A stretch of 64,000 bases of DNA, from contig CALPRQ020000010.1 of NCBI GenBank assembly GCA_943326015.2, forward strand, positions 27,475 through 91,474, in the 5' to 3' direction. Source of the stretch: Chitinophaga pinensis. GTDB taxonomy: Bacteria > Pseudomonadota > Gammaproteobacteria > Burkholderiales > Burkholderiaceae_C. The translations under genes and the position numbers were made by a program. The notes beneath the pieces are model-generated. The model made no database searches, was not told the DNA's origin, and saw only the letters and a program-made list of their open reading frames with translations. Of this stretch, positions 1 through 7,444 are shown in pieces (position 1 is the first letter of the stretch; every line of letters begins with the position of its first letter).

Positions 1-275
1 ACCATGTCGTACAGCCGGGCACTCAAGAACACCTCACCCACCGGCATGGCCAGCACGCTTTGCGGTGTGACGCGCTGCTGCATCACCACGCTGAAGGCCT
101 CGCTCAGGGCTGTGATGTACGTGCCGTTGAAGGTGGTCAGCACCTGCTCCACGGCCTGACGCGGGTCGGCGCCCTCTTCGATCAGGCGCAGCAGCTCATC
201 GTAGGAAGCCTGGGCGGCCTGCTCGATCTGAGCCGAAAGATTGCCAGCAGTGGGGCTAATGCTGGGTAGCGTCAT
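1..275 (-). CDS. Phage head-region protein, N-terminal part (runs off the window)
   Basis: An open frame starts at ATG 275 and runs to base 1 without a stop, giving at least 91 residues beginning MTLPSISPTAGNLSAQIEQA. The ATG overlaps the TGA of the preceding gene (ATGA), typical of translational coupling inside the lytic operon. Its place after the large terminase subunit suggests a portal or head-morphogenesis protein. I see no decisive motif in the visible part, so the exact role is inference from position. Confidence 0.7.
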   Translation of the reverse strand, partial: MTLPSISPTAGNLSAQIEQAAQASYDELLRLIEEGADPRQAVEQVLTTFNGTYITALSEAFSVVMQQRVTPQSVLAMPVGEVFLSARLYDM

Positions 276-649
276 GCGAGAAAGAAGTCCTGCTGCGCCC
301 TGCGCAGGGTTTCGGCACGTTGCTGGCCACGCTCTCTGATGGCTTTGCCGATGAGGTTGTAGGCCGTGCGCGGGCAGCAGTCGTACAGCTCGCACAGCCG
401 GTCACGCACCAGCGGCATGGGGTTGCCCGCGTCGAGCAGCTCGCGCGCCTGCCGCACCTGGTCAGGCCGCACCAGTACGCGGTAGCTGAAGCGGATGACA
501 CGCCCGGCCTGCGCCTTGATGAGCTGGATGAACCGAGCCTTTGCAACTTCGCAGCATTCCATGCGCTCAACCTCCAACAGGAACCACTCCAAGTCCGTGA
601 CCTCGTCGGGGCGCTGAAACTGCAACTTCGGGGGCAAGCCGTGCGGCAT
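272..649 (-). CDS. Hypothetical phage protein between terminase and head genes
   Basis: 125 residues, directly behind the large terminase subunit (its start is one base from the terminase stop) and overlapping the next gene by four bases. The C-terminal half (about residues 72-110) reads like a helix-turn-helix: a conserved-looking MPLVRDRLCELYDC segment is followed by a putative recognition helix with several arginines. It could be a DNA-binding packaging accessory. I do not recognise the family and infer only that it belongs to the packaging/head module. Confidence 0.7.
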   Translation of the reverse strand: MPHGLPPKLQFQRPDEVTDLEWFLLEVERMECCEVAKARFIQLIKAQAGRVIRFSYRVLVRPDQVRQARELLDAGNPMPLVRDRLCELYDCCPRTAYNLIGKAIRERGQQRAETLRRAQQDFFLA

Positions 650-1903
650 TTACAAACCTTTCACGTTCATGGTGGACAGCGCGGTGGTGCGCTTGCGAAT
701 CAACGGAGCCAGCGCATAGCGGATCGCGTCCATGTGGTGGTTGTTCGCGTCGATGATGGTGGTCAGCACGTCGCCACTCAGTCGGTCGGTCTTGTAGCTG
801 TAGAGCCTCGCCTCGCGCAGCGTCTGGGTGCAGCGTGGGTGAATGACGATCTCGCGGTAGCTGCGCAGGTGCGCGATGCCGTCCTCGACCGATCCGGGCC
901 ACTTCTGCACCGCCACAATCCGCGGCAAGGCCTTGCGCCTGTCTTGTCCTGTGCTGCCGACGTGGCTGATGGTCTCCGGTCTGGCTGAGTCCGCCCGAAC
1001 AACGTGCTTTTCGATGGCCGGCAGGCGCTGGATCATGAATTCGGCAATGTCGTCGTTTTCCAGGCCGACCTTGCTGGCCTCGTGCTCGACGTAGAGCCGC
1101 TGATCGTTGATCCACAGCTTGATGCCTGCGGTCGGGTCTTGCGAGAAGCCCCAGTCGATGCCGTAGTAAGGCCCATTCCAGTCCGGCTGCGGCGTGAAGT
1201 CGTCGACCCGGTACTTGCCGGCCAGGATCTGCGCGTCGCTGTTCTCGCGGTAAGCGCCTTCCCAGATCCAGGCATAGGACTGATCATCGAGCCGATCCCG
1301 GTCATCCTGGCGCTCCTGCTCCAGCACGCCTGGAAACCACGGGTTGTCCGTGTAGTTCATCTCGACAATGCGGCTGTTCTTTGGCGCAGCCTTGCGGAAC
1401 CGCTGATCGGTCGGACTGCCATCGCGCTCCGGGTTCCAGGTGATCCACACCTCGGAATTCGCCTCGCGAACAGTGGGGCGCAGCTTCATCCAGGCGATTT
1501 CGCTCACGCTCTCGGCCTCGTCGATCCAGGCGATCAGGACGCGTGCCTTGGACTTGAGGCTGTCCACGTTATGCCGCAGGCCGACGAACACATAGGATAC
1601 GCGCCGGTTCTTCGTCCTGATGTAGCGCTCGCCCATCTCGAAGTAGGCATCGAGCCATGGCACCGACCGGATCGCCTGCTTGACCTCCTCCATCGAGGAG
1701 TCCTCCAGGCTGTTCATGAACTCCCGGCCGCACAGGATGACGCCAGAGACGCCGGCCTGAGCGAACATCATCGCGCGCACCGCCGTCATCAGCGCAAAGG
1801 TGCGGGTCTTGCCTGAACCCCGCCCGCCGTGGGCACCCCGGTAGCGCGCCGGCCCGGTGAAGACCGGGATCAGCTTCGGCGGGAGTTCAATCTGCGCGCG
1901 CAT
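650..1903 (-). CDS. Phage terminase large subunit
   Basis: ATP-driven DNA packaging motor and nuclease. From ATG 1903 the protein has 417 residues. Walker A is GGRGSGKT (about 26-33), Walker B is VLIAWIDEAES (about 120-130), and the C-terminal nuclease-like part contains YYGIDWGFSQDP (about 245) and NHHMDAIRYAL near the end. I choose ATG 1903 rather than the longer frame from 1942 because GGTGG sits six bases upstream and the overlap with the small subunit is then only 17 bp. Family: Terminase_3/PBSX type. It follows the small subunit in the same operon. Confidence 0.93.
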   Translation of the reverse strand: MRAQIELPPKLIPVFTGPARYRGAHGGRGSGKTRTFALMTAVRAMMFAQAGVSGVILCGREFMNSLEDSSMEEVKQAIRSVPWLDAYFEMGERYIRTKNRRVSYVFVGLRHNVDSLKSKARVLIAWIDEAESVSEIAWMKLRPTVREANSEVWITWNPERDGSPTDQRFRKAAPKNSRIVEMNYTDNPWFPGVLEQERQDDRDRLDDQSYAWIWEGAYRENSDAQILAGKYRVDDFTPQPDWNGPYYGIDWGFSQDPTAGIKLWINDQRLYVEHEASKVGLENDDIAEFMIQRLPAIEKHVVRADSARPETISHVGSTGQDRRKALPRIVAVQKWPGSVEDGIAHLRSYREIVIHPRCTQTLREARLYSYKTDRLSGDVLTTIIDANNHHMDAIRYALAPLIRKRTTALSTMNVKGL

Positions 1904-2429
1904 CGGGTGCCACCAGTTCGATGACGGTCGGCTGCAGGCCATCTGCCGTTCCGTCGTTGAGCTTCTGGATCTGCTCTTTGTTCGCCGCCAGCAGGTTCAG
2001 CCCGATACTGGCCGACTCGTTCGCCAGCTTCGTGAGTGCGGCCACGCCCTTGAGGTTCTCGACCGACGCCAACGGCTCGGCGTCATCCACCTTGGCCACC
2101 TCGCTGTTCGCCAGCGCGCTCAGGCGGTGCGCGGTGGCTGCGCCCAGCTCGGCAGCCGATGCGAGGCTTGTGCTGATGTTGCGCAGCTTGTCGGCCAGGC
2201 TGACGGCTACATACTGCTGACGGACTGGCAACTCGGCCAAGGCGGTTTGAGCCTCGGCGAGTTTTTCCGCGACGATCCGCACCTGCGGAGTTTGCGGAGA
2301 AACCCTGCGGCGAATCGCGGCCTCGTCCACCCCGAACTCTTTGGCAATTGCCCGAATCGACTCCCCTTCTACTGCTCGGCGCTCGACTTCCTTCCACTGC
2401 TCCGGGCTTAGCTTCGACGGCCTAGCCAT
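1887..2429 (-). CDS. Phage terminase small subunit
   Basis: 180 residues. The N-terminus (about 5-45) is a helix-turn-helix resembling those of small terminase subunits: LSPEQWKEVERRAVEGESIR followed by AIAKEFGVDEAAIRRRV. The rest is helical and alanine-rich, as expected for the oligomerising part. It lies immediately upstream of and overlaps the large subunit gene, the usual order. It should recognise the packaging site and load the large subunit. Confidence 0.82.
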   Translation of the reverse strand: MARPSKLSPEQWKEVERRAVEGESIRAIAKEFGVDEAAIRRRVSPQTPQVRIVAEKLAEAQTALAELPVRQQYVAVSLADKLRNISTSLASAAELGAATAHRLSALANSEVAKVDDAEPLASVENLKGVAALTKLANESASIGLNLLAANKEQIQKLNDGTADGLQPTVIELVAPDARAD

Positions 2430-2450
2430 TGCCGGCCTCTTTGCTCTTGC

Positions 2451-2717
2451 TCATGCGTTCAATCCCTCATGTGTCTTGTTGATCGCCTGCAGCTCGTTGA
2501 TGCGGCGCAGGGTCCAGCGCAGGCGGGTGCCGTGCCATCCTTCAGGCCCACGGTGGCAGGCTGGGCACAGCGGCATGGACGCGAACCACAGGCCCTGTTC
2601 GGGCTCGTGCACCTCGCTGGGGCCTGCAGCGCCGCAGACCACGCAGTCCATGGCGGCCACGCGCTCGATATGGCGCTTTTCAGCCGCAGTCGGCGCCGGC
2701 TTGTTCTTGATTCTCAT
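2451..2717 (-). CDS. Ref-like HNH/zinc nuclease-type phage protein
   Basis: 88 residues with a CxxC (MDCVVCGAAG) and a second metal motif CPACHRGPEGWHG, then a basic helical tail. This layout resembles P1 Ref-like recombination-associated nucleases and related lambdoid HNH proteins, but the usual HH pair is replaced by VHE, so catalysis is uncertain. The start ATG overlaps the stop of the HNH-AP2 gene (ATGA). It sits between recombination genes and terminase, where lambdoid phages keep such nucleases. Confidence 0.7.
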   Translation of the reverse strand: MRIKNKPAPTAAEKRHIERVAAMDCVVCGAAGPSEVHEPEQGLWFASMPLCPACHRGPEGWHGTRLRWTLRRINELQAINKTHEGLNA

Positions 2718-3220
2718 GCATGCTCCTGCAGGTCATAGAACGTGACGCCCAACTCGGTCGCGGCGTAGGCGCCGTGAATTTCGGATGCAGCCTCTTGATA
2801 GGCGCGCGCAGCATCTTCAAGCGACGAGTACCGTCCCAGGCTGCGCTGCTTTCCGTTCACAGTGATGGCTGCCCTCCACTTGTTGGCTGTCTTGCACCAA
2901 CTCACGCCCTTGACGCCGGATTTACTGGTTGCCCTTGCGCCAGTGTTGGCGATGTTTTGCGCCATCGTGGCCTTGCGCAAGTTGTCCCAATGGTTGTCGT
3001 CCTTCACTCTGTTCTGGTGATCTATGCTGGCGTCAGGCCAATCACCAGTCATCCACAGCCAAGCAAGGCGATGAGCAAGAAACAGCCGTCCGTCAATCCC
3101 AATGACGACGTATCCGTTATTCGTTTTGCAGCCTGCCGGCCTTCCGCTTTCCCGCCAACAGAAAACCCCTGTCTGCTGGTCATAGACAAGCAACCGACGC
3201 GCACGGTCAGCATCAACCAT
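2714..3220 (-). CDS. HNH homing-type endonuclease with AP2 domain, inserted at the ninB 3' end
   Basis: From ATG 3220 the protein has 168 residues. An HNH core (HRLAWLWMTGDWPDASIDHQ, then NRVKDDNHWDNLRK) is followed by an AP2-like DNA-binding part (SGVKGVSWCKTANKWRAAI...LGRYSSLEDAARAYQEAA). ATG 3220 is preferred to the longer frame because GAGGAA lies eight bases upstream and the overlap with ninB is then 8 bp. The last residues, AATELGVTFYDLQEHA, match the end of NinB (AAIELGVVFCDLEED) although the codons differ, suggesting the element landed in ninB and was fused to the displaced tail. Confidence 0.88.
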   Translation of the reverse strand: MVDADRARRLLVYDQQTGVFCWRESGRPAGCKTNNGYVVIGIDGRLFLAHRLAWLWMTGDWPDASIDHQNRVKDDNHWDNLRKATMAQNIANTGARATSKSGVKGVSWCKTANKWRAAITVNGKQRSLGRYSSLEDAARAYQEAASEIHGAYAATELGVTFYDLQEHA

Positions 3221-3632
3221 GGCGATCTTCCTCAAGGTCACAAAACACAACACCCAATTCGATTGCAGCGAATGCCTCCACCTGGGTGCAAAAATCACTG
3301 AATTCAGCGGTAGTGAGGTTTGTCGAACTGGCGCCAATGACAGATCCATCGGGGAGCTCGATCACACCGATGAACTTCTTTTTCAGGAACTCATGCCATA
3401 CCTCGGCGCCGTAGAGCCTGCCGCCCACGACGGCCTGCTCAGCAATCTGCTTGAGCACTCCGCCTCCCCAATACCGCCTGTTCTGCGCCTTGGTGCGCTT
3501 GCGCCGGCTGACAGTCAGCACCCAGCGTCCACCCGACTGCAGGACGGCGGCCAGGAACGGGAACAGCTGCGCCTTGATCGCGGCCCAGGCCTGCTGCCGG
3601 CTGAACAGTTCGATGGTCAGCGTCTCAGGCAT
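3213..3632 (-). CDS. ninB: NinB/Orf-family recombination mediator
   Basis: 139 residues from ATG 3632, which has AGGAGG four bases upstream; longer starts would overlap the preceding gene heavily. The signature of the NinB (lambda Orf) family is visible: VSRRKRTKAQNRRYWG, VWHEFLKKKFIG and SSTNLTTAEFSDFCTQVEAF. In lambda, Orf helps load recombinases on SSB-coated DNA in place of RecFOR. It lies between a RuvC-like resolvase and an HNH gene. Its last ~16 codons look like a recoded duplicate of the sequence now fused to the HNH gene downstream. Confidence 0.88.
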   Translation of the reverse strand: MPETLTIELFSRQQAWAAIKAQLFPFLAAVLQSGGRWVLTVSRRKRTKAQNRRYWGGGVLKQIAEQAVVGGRLYGAEVWHEFLKKKFIGVIELPDGSVIGASSTNLTTAEFSDFCTQVEAFAAIELGVVFCDLEEDRHG

Positions 3633-4059
3633 GGGCCCTCCTGAACTGCCAGGCCAGGGCGGCAGCGTCACGCGTGTGCTCATTGCTGCGCCCGGACCAC
3701 CCCGTTAGTGCCTTGAACTGCCCGGCGTCGAGCTTCGCCCCCTTGGCCTTCGGGCTGATGCTGTGAGCCGGGATGCCCAGGCGCTCGCATGTCGCGACGA
3801 TCAGCCGGCACCAGGCGTCGATCTGGCCGACATCCCTGGCGACTTTGAGCTGAGCGGCGGCGCTGAGATTGCGGGACCAGGTGTGCGACTGCAGGCGGCT
3901 GTCCTCGTACACGACGCGGGTCGGGAAAACGGTCTCGATCACCTCGACCAGCTGGAAAGGCTCGATAGTCTGCAGGTCGGCCAGCGCGCCGGCCCGATAG
4001 ATAGCGATGCCGGTGTGGGTGCCTGGGTCGATGCCCATGATGGTGCTCATGCTCGACAT
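3625..4059 (-). CDS. RuvC/RNase H-fold Holliday junction resolvase-like protein
   Basis: About 144 residues from ATG 4059, overlapping the stop of the rha gene by one base; ATG 4050 is also possible. It begins MSSMSTIMGIDPGTHTGIAIY, the classic first strand of the RNase H fold with its catalytic Asp. VVYEDSRLQ supplies a second acidic residue, and the C-terminal HTRDAAALAW resembles the last acidic motif of RuvC-like resolvases. In lambdoid phages this slot (NinG/RusA/RuvC-like) resolves recombination junctions before packaging. Confidence 0.8.
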   Translation of the reverse strand: MSSMSTIMGIDPGTHTGIAIYRAGALADLQTIEPFQLVEVIETVFPTRVVYEDSRLQSHTWSRNLSAAAQLKVARDVGQIDAWCRLIVATCERLGIPAHSISPKAKGAKLDAGQFKALTGWSGRSNEHTRDAAALAWQFRRAHA

Positions 4060-4577
4060 CACTGAAGCCACAGCCCCGGTTGAATCTTCGACTCCAGCGA
4101 CAGGCGCTCTCCCTCCAGCGACGGTTTTTCGGCCTTGCGCTTGAGCATCAGGTGCGAGCCGAACGAGGCCTTCACCTTGGACTCGACCTCTCGGGCAATC
4201 ACGGTCTGGAGCTGCTGCCACAGGCTGGCGTGGCGAGACTGCAGTGCGGCCTTCATGCGGGAGAACTCTTTGACCAGGCGCAGCTTGAAGCGCACCACTT
4301 CTTCGCTGTTTCGCATCAACGTCATCAGGAAGGCTGCCTGGTCTTCGTTGAGGAAGGCGAACTCAGTGCGGCGACCCCTCGTTGAATTCCGGATTTCAAA
4401 TCCAGAATTCGAGACTTCAAATCTGAGCACCCCAAGCTCAGTCATCTCGGCCTGGTAGCGCCGCACCAGCTTGATGACGGTGGGGTGTGGCAAGTTGACG
4501 TTCACAGCAACGGCCACCGATGTGGTGCGCAGCTCTCCGTCGATGTCAAGTACCACAGGAAGCATGGGTGCGCTCAT
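4059..4577 (-). CDS. Rha-family phage regulatory protein
   Basis: 172 residues from ATG 4577, chosen because GGAAGCG sits just upstream; an upstream in-frame ATG adds 19 unlikely residues. The N-terminal half carries the Rha pattern (TTSVAVAVNVNLPHPTVIKLVRRY, split here as TTSVAVAVNVNLPH + PTVIKLVRRY; then FEIRNSTRGRRTEFAFLNEDQ and FLMTLMRNSEEVVRFKLRLV). Rha proteins are phage regulators first described around P22-like phages. The C-terminal tail is basic and unique. Cell location is expected to be cytoplasmic. Confidence 0.85.
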   Translation of the reverse strand: MSAPMLPVVLDIDGELRTTSVAVAVNVNLPHPTVIKLVRRYQAEMTELGVLRFEVSNSGFEIRNSTRGRRTEFAFLNEDQAAFLMTLMRNSEEVVRFKLRLVKEFSRMKAALQSRHASLWQQLQTVIAREVESKVKASFGSHLMLKRKAEKPSLEGERLSLESKIQPGLWLQ

Positions 4578-4623
4578 CGCTTCCTTTCCTTCAGTTTGAA
4601 ATTGGTGTTTCTTGGTCACTCCG

Positions 4624-4878
4624 TCATCCCCCATGCCGATGCCGTGATCCCGGCAACGGCTGCAGCTCGCGCTCGAACGGCGCCAGATCGCTCTGAGCCG
4701 ACCGAAAGCCCGCCGCCTTGATCCGCCTGCCCACCTCGGCCCGCAGGCCCAGCCACAGGCCGCTCTGCTCCCGCTCCAGCTCGGCCACCCTTGCCTGGGC
4801 GTACTGCCAGCAGCCGGGCGTCATGGCCATGGCCGTGTAATGCGCTGCGATGCGCTCGAAGGTTTGCAGCCATGTCAA
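4624..4878 (-). CDS. Hypothetical phage protein, TTG start
   Basis: 84 residues. A TTG at 4878 overlaps the preceding stop by four bases (TTGA) and has GGGAGG just upstream, so I prefer it to the internal ATG-less alternatives. The protein is helical and charged with one tryptophan-rich start (MTWLQTFERIAAHYTAMAM). No family recognised. It lies between the replication genes and rha, where small accessory lytic genes are common. Confidence 0.65.
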   Translation of the reverse strand: MTWLQTFERIAAHYTAMAMTPGCWQYAQARVAELEREQSGLWLGLRAEVGRRIKAAGFRSAQSDLAPFERELQPLPGSRHRHGG

Positions 4879-5078
4879 GCTGCCTCCCGCGGGGCATCCC
4901 AGTACGCCAGGATCTGGCGCGCGTACAGCAGCTCAGCCGGGTCAACGCGCAGGCCGCGCTCGTGGTTGCCGATGACCATGTGGGCGTAGCGGCGGCCATC
5001 TGCGCCGGCCGTATCGACGGCGGAAAGTTGGCGCGCAGTCAGTAGTGGCAGGTGGAGCGCAGTGGCGGCACGGCTCAT
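4875..5078 (-). CDS. Small hypothetical phage protein
   Basis: 67 residues from ATG 5078, which overlaps the stop of the P-like gene (ATGA) and has GGGGA eight bases upstream. The C-terminal part (GNHERGLRVDPAELLYARQI) looks folded rather than low complexity. No recognised domain. Coupling on both sides (ATGA, then TTGA) argues that it is translated. Confidence 0.65.
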   Translation of the reverse strand: MSRAATALHLPLLTARQLSAVDTAGADGRRYAHMVIGNHERGLRVDPAELLYARQILAYWDAPREAA

Positions 5079-5539
5079 ACTGCAATCCCCTTTGCTGCAG
5101 CCGCCTCGCGGATCATTCGCTCGACAGTCGGAGACCGCTTCACGCCAGCCTGCAAGTCGGACAGGCCGGCGCGAATCCAGTCGGTGTAGCGGCTCGCCTG
5201 AGACGGAGTGCGACTGACCTTGCTCAGCACCTGCCTGGCGAACGCCGGGTTCGCAGCTGGCTCTGGCAGCGCCGGTAGATTGGGTTTCGGCGCGAGGTAA
5301 CAGATCGCTCGAAACTCGAACACAGTCGGCGGCTTGCCAGCGGGCAGGTGTTGCAGCGCGTAGGAGATCGCTTCGGGCCAGTTGGCGAATCCAGCCAGCT
5401 CGTGCGACCAATCTTCAATCACGTCGGCGGTCTCGATGCCCTCCCATCGCGCGGTGAAGTCGCGGCCATAGGCCAGCGTCAGCTTCTTGAAAATCTTCTC
5501 GACCCAGGCCAGCGGCAGGGCTTCGGTTTGGTTGATCAC
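5075..5539 (-). CDS. Lambda P-like replication protein (helicase loader)
   Basis: 154 residues. The sequence WVEKIFKKLTLAYGRDFTAR, a following W...L..F..W..AI..AL..LP pattern and GKPPTVFEFRAIC resemble the N-terminal region of phage replication protein P, which recruits host DnaB to the O-bound origin. It is shorter than lambda P (about 230) and has no obvious P-loop. It overlaps the O-like gene by four bases, the same order as lambda O-P. The assignment rests on this pattern and context. Confidence 0.72.
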   Translation of the reverse strand: MINQTEALPLAWVEKIFKKLTLAYGRDFTARWEGIETADVIEDWSHELAGFANWPEAISYALQHLPAGKPPTVFEFRAICYLAPKPNLPALPEPAANPAFARQVLSKVSRTPSQASRYTDWIRAGLSDLQAGVKRSPTVERMIREAAAAKGIAV

Positions 5540-6747
5540 TTGAGGGCTCCCACGGTGCGGGCAGGCACTTCGATGGCGTTGAAGAAGTCGGCGGCGGATT
5601 GCGCCTTGGGCGCGTCGGGTGCCTTGCGGGCGATAGAGGGCGCGAACTCCTGCACCCGCTCACGCATGGAGCGCTGGTATGCGGTTTCGGCGGCAGGCGC
5701 CGACTTGGCGGCAGCCACGGCCTGGTCACGCTTGGCGAACTTGGCCGCGTTGCGAATCCAGGTTCGCAAGCCGGCCTGCCAGTCCTTGAACTTCGTGCCC
5801 TGGGCGGCGTGGTAGTCCTCGAAGCGGGCCAGCTCGCCGTCAATGCCGCCGAGGGTCACGCCGAGCTCGGTTGCCAGTGCGATGCAGGCAGCGTTCGGCT
5901 CGAAGTCGGCCGGGAACTCGGTAGCGAGGGAGGGAGCTGATTTGGCGGCCTTGGCGGGCTTTTCAGCCTTGGCTGGTGCCTGGGCCTTGGTTTTGGTCTT
6001 TGCGGCCTCCTGGGCGGCATCCTGGGTTGCTGCTGCGGCTTTCTGTTCGGCAGCCAGTCGATCGGCTTCGGCAGCGGCGACTTGGCGGTCGAGTTCGGCA
6101 ATCCGAGCCTGGGCTTCGGCGGCTTGGGCTTTCGCTGCTTCCAGCTCGTCGATCAGCATGTCGTCCAAGCGGGGGAAGGTGGTTGCGGGCGCTTGCGCAC
6201 GCTCTCCCCCTATTGACGGTTCTATGACGGTTCCCATGGTGGATAGGCTCCCATGGGTGGGAGCCCTCTCGGGACGCCGGTGGGAGCCGTCTTGGACACC
6301 CATGGGAGGGGTCCCATCGGTGGGAGGGGTCCCATCGGTGGGAGGGGTCCCATCGGTGGGAGGGGTCCCATCGGTGGGAGGGGTCCCATCGGTGGGAGGG
6401 GTCCCATCGGTGGGAGGGGTCGGCGGCGCATAGGCCGTCGGGTGCTTGGACGGCAGATCGGGCAGAAAGGCCAGCTTGCGGACGTTGAGCCTGAACTGCT
6501 TTGTGGTGCCAGGAGCGCCGCCGTGCTCGTTGCCGACGACCTGCAAGAAACCCGTGTGGACGAAGCCTTGCACGATCCTACGGGCCTGCTTCTCACTCAG
6601 GCGGATCTTGGCGGCGAGCGCAGCCATGGATGGGTAGAGGCTGCCGCCGTCATCAGCAGCCCAGTCGGCCATGGCAAGCATGGCCAGCAGCTCGCTGCCG
6701 GATGCCGGGTATTTGTCCCACACCAGGGTCATGACCTTGATGCTCAT
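5536..6747 (-). CDS. Lambda O-like replication initiator carrying the phage origin
   Basis: 403 residues. Residues 1-95 form a winged-helix initiator domain typical of phage O/DnaD-like proteins (MSIKVMTLVWDKYPASGSEL, then LSEKQARRIVQGFVHTGFLQ). Residues about 110-147 are a PPTDGT hexapeptide array encoded by the 18-bp iterons, then a helical Ala/Lys/Glu-rich coiled coil (about 195-270) and a conserved-looking C-terminus (FKDWQAGLRTWIRNAAKFAK) that should contact the P-like protein. The layout N-domain, repeat linker, C-domain is that of lambda O, whose gene also contains the origin. Confidence 0.85.
   Translation of the reverse strand: MSIKVMTLVWDKYPASGSELLAMLAMADWAADDGGSLYPSMAALAAKIRLSEKQARRIVQGFVHTGFLQVVGNEHGGAPGTTKQFRLNVRKLAFLPDLPSKHPTAYAPPTPPTDGTPPTDGTPPTDGTPPTDGTPPTDGTPPTDGTPPMGVQDGSHRRPERAPTHGSLSTMGTVIEPSIGGERAQAPATTFPRLDDMLIDELEAAKAQAAEAQARIAELDRQVAAAEADRLAAEQKAAAATQDAAQEAAKTKTKAQAPAKAEKPAKAAKSAPSLATEFPADFEPNAACIALATELGVTLGGIDGELARFEDYHAAQGTKFKDWQAGLRTWIRNAAKFAKRDQAVAAAKSAPAAETAYQRSMRERVQEFAPSIARKAPDAPKAQSAADFFNAIEVPARTVGALK
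6231..6418. other. Predicted phage replication origin (iterons inside the O-like gene)
   Basis: Six perfect tandem copies of an 18-bp unit (GTCCCATCGGTGGGAGGG) occupy 6311-6418. Each contains the near-palindrome TCCCA-TCGG-TGGGA. Degenerate copies extend the cluster leftwards (TTCCCATGG at 6231, CTCCCATGGGTGGGA at 6248-6262, CGGTGGGAG near 6276, CACCCATGGGAGGG at 6297-6310). In lambda, the O protein binds comparable palindromic iterons within its own gene, so this is the expected place and form of the origin. Function is inferred. Confidence 0.82.
6311..6418. repeat. Six perfect 18-bp tandem repeats
   Basis: Units begin at 6311, 6329, 6347, 6365, 6383 and 6401. The unit is a multiple of three, so the O-like frame reads six PPTDGT repeats and tolerates copy-number change. 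There are no spacers, which excludes CRISPR. Confidence 0.97.
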
Positions 6748-7379
6748 GCTGCCACCCCCATCTGAGCCTGCAGCTTCGCCAGACGCGCGGTCTGCGCCTG
6801 CTCCATCTGCATGGCGCTCGATGCGCCCAGCACCGTCTCGTAGATGTCCAGCGCCTCGCGCAGCGGCTCGATGGCCGGGTCATCCAATCCCCAGCAACCC
6901 ATCTTCTCGTAGCGCTGGCGAGCGCGCGCCAGGCCCTGAGCGGCTGCGTTGAGTGTGGCCATCAGCTCGTTGGCCAACTGGATTCCGCCGTGCGTGCGGT
7001 TGGCGACGCCGATGTCACAGACGCGGATCTGCGAGATTCCAACGACGTGGCACAGGTAGTCGTGCGTCTCCTCGTCGCCAGGTGGCACGGTGCCGCGCAC
7101 CAGCATGTCGAGGTGCATGCGGGCTTTGAGCATGATCCGCTCGACCTCGCGCGGCATCGCCTCGCCCATGGGCTGGCTGCGCTCAAGTGCCCTGGTGGCG
7201 CGCTCGCCTTTGACGATCCGCACCGCCTTCTTGAGATGGCCGCGGTGGAGCCAGAGCACGAAGTCATCGGCCATGCGGCGGCGGGCGCATGGCATGCTGC
7301 CGAAGTTGGTGCGCTGCTGGTTGCGGCAGAGCGCACGAGCCTGGATGCGGTTGGTGACAAGGGGTTGGAGTTTTGGCAT
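6744..7379 (-). CDS. Hypothetical phage protein upstream of the O-like gene
   Basis: 211 residues from ATG 7379, which has GAGG six bases upstream (CTTCGAGGTCGATT). It overlaps the O-like gene by four bases. The sequence is helical, with a basic N-terminus (MPKLQPLVTNRIQARALCRN) and a C-terminal helical segment ending QMEQAQTARLAKLQAQMGVAA, split as QMEQAQTARLAKL and QAQMGVAA. No domain recognised. Position just before the initiator suggests an early regulatory or replication accessory role. Confidence 0.72.
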   Translation of the reverse strand: MPKLQPLVTNRIQARALCRNQQRTNFGSMPCARRRMADDFVLWLHRGHLKKAVRIVKGERATRALERSQPMGEAMPREVERIMLKARMHLDMLVRGTVPPGDEETHDYLCHVVGISQIRVCDIGVANRTHGGIQLANELMATLNAAAQGLARARQRYEKMGCWGLDDPAIEPLREALDIYETVLGASSAMQMEQAQTARLAKLQAQMGVAA

Positions 7380-7402
7380 AATCGACCTCGAAGTTTTGGA
7401 TT

Positions 7403-7444
7403 GGCCCGGTAGGTGTTGATGCACCGTTGACCGGGCCTTTTTTT
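7403..7444 (+). terminator. Intrinsic terminator-like hairpin facing rightwards
   Basis: GGCCCGGT (7403-7410) pairs with ACCGGGCC (7430-7437) and is followed by seven T on the plus strand. All flanking genes are on the minus strand, so as a terminator it would act on rightward (antisense) transcripts; on the minus strand it is only a leader hairpin before ATG 7379. Confidence 0.6.

Noticed and set aside
1906..1942. Upstream start for the large terminase subunit at 1942
   Set aside because: The extra 13 residues overlap the small subunit gene and lack a ribosome site, whereas ATG 1903 has GGTGG at a suitable distance.
6231..6418. CRISPR-like array
   Set aside because: Units are contiguous 18-bp repeats without spacers, in frame within a replication gene, and palindromic like phage iterons.
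7403..7444. Terminator of the leftward lytic operon
   Set aside because: The T-run is on the wrong strand for leftward transcripts; on the minus strand the hairpin is preceded, not followed, by the run.
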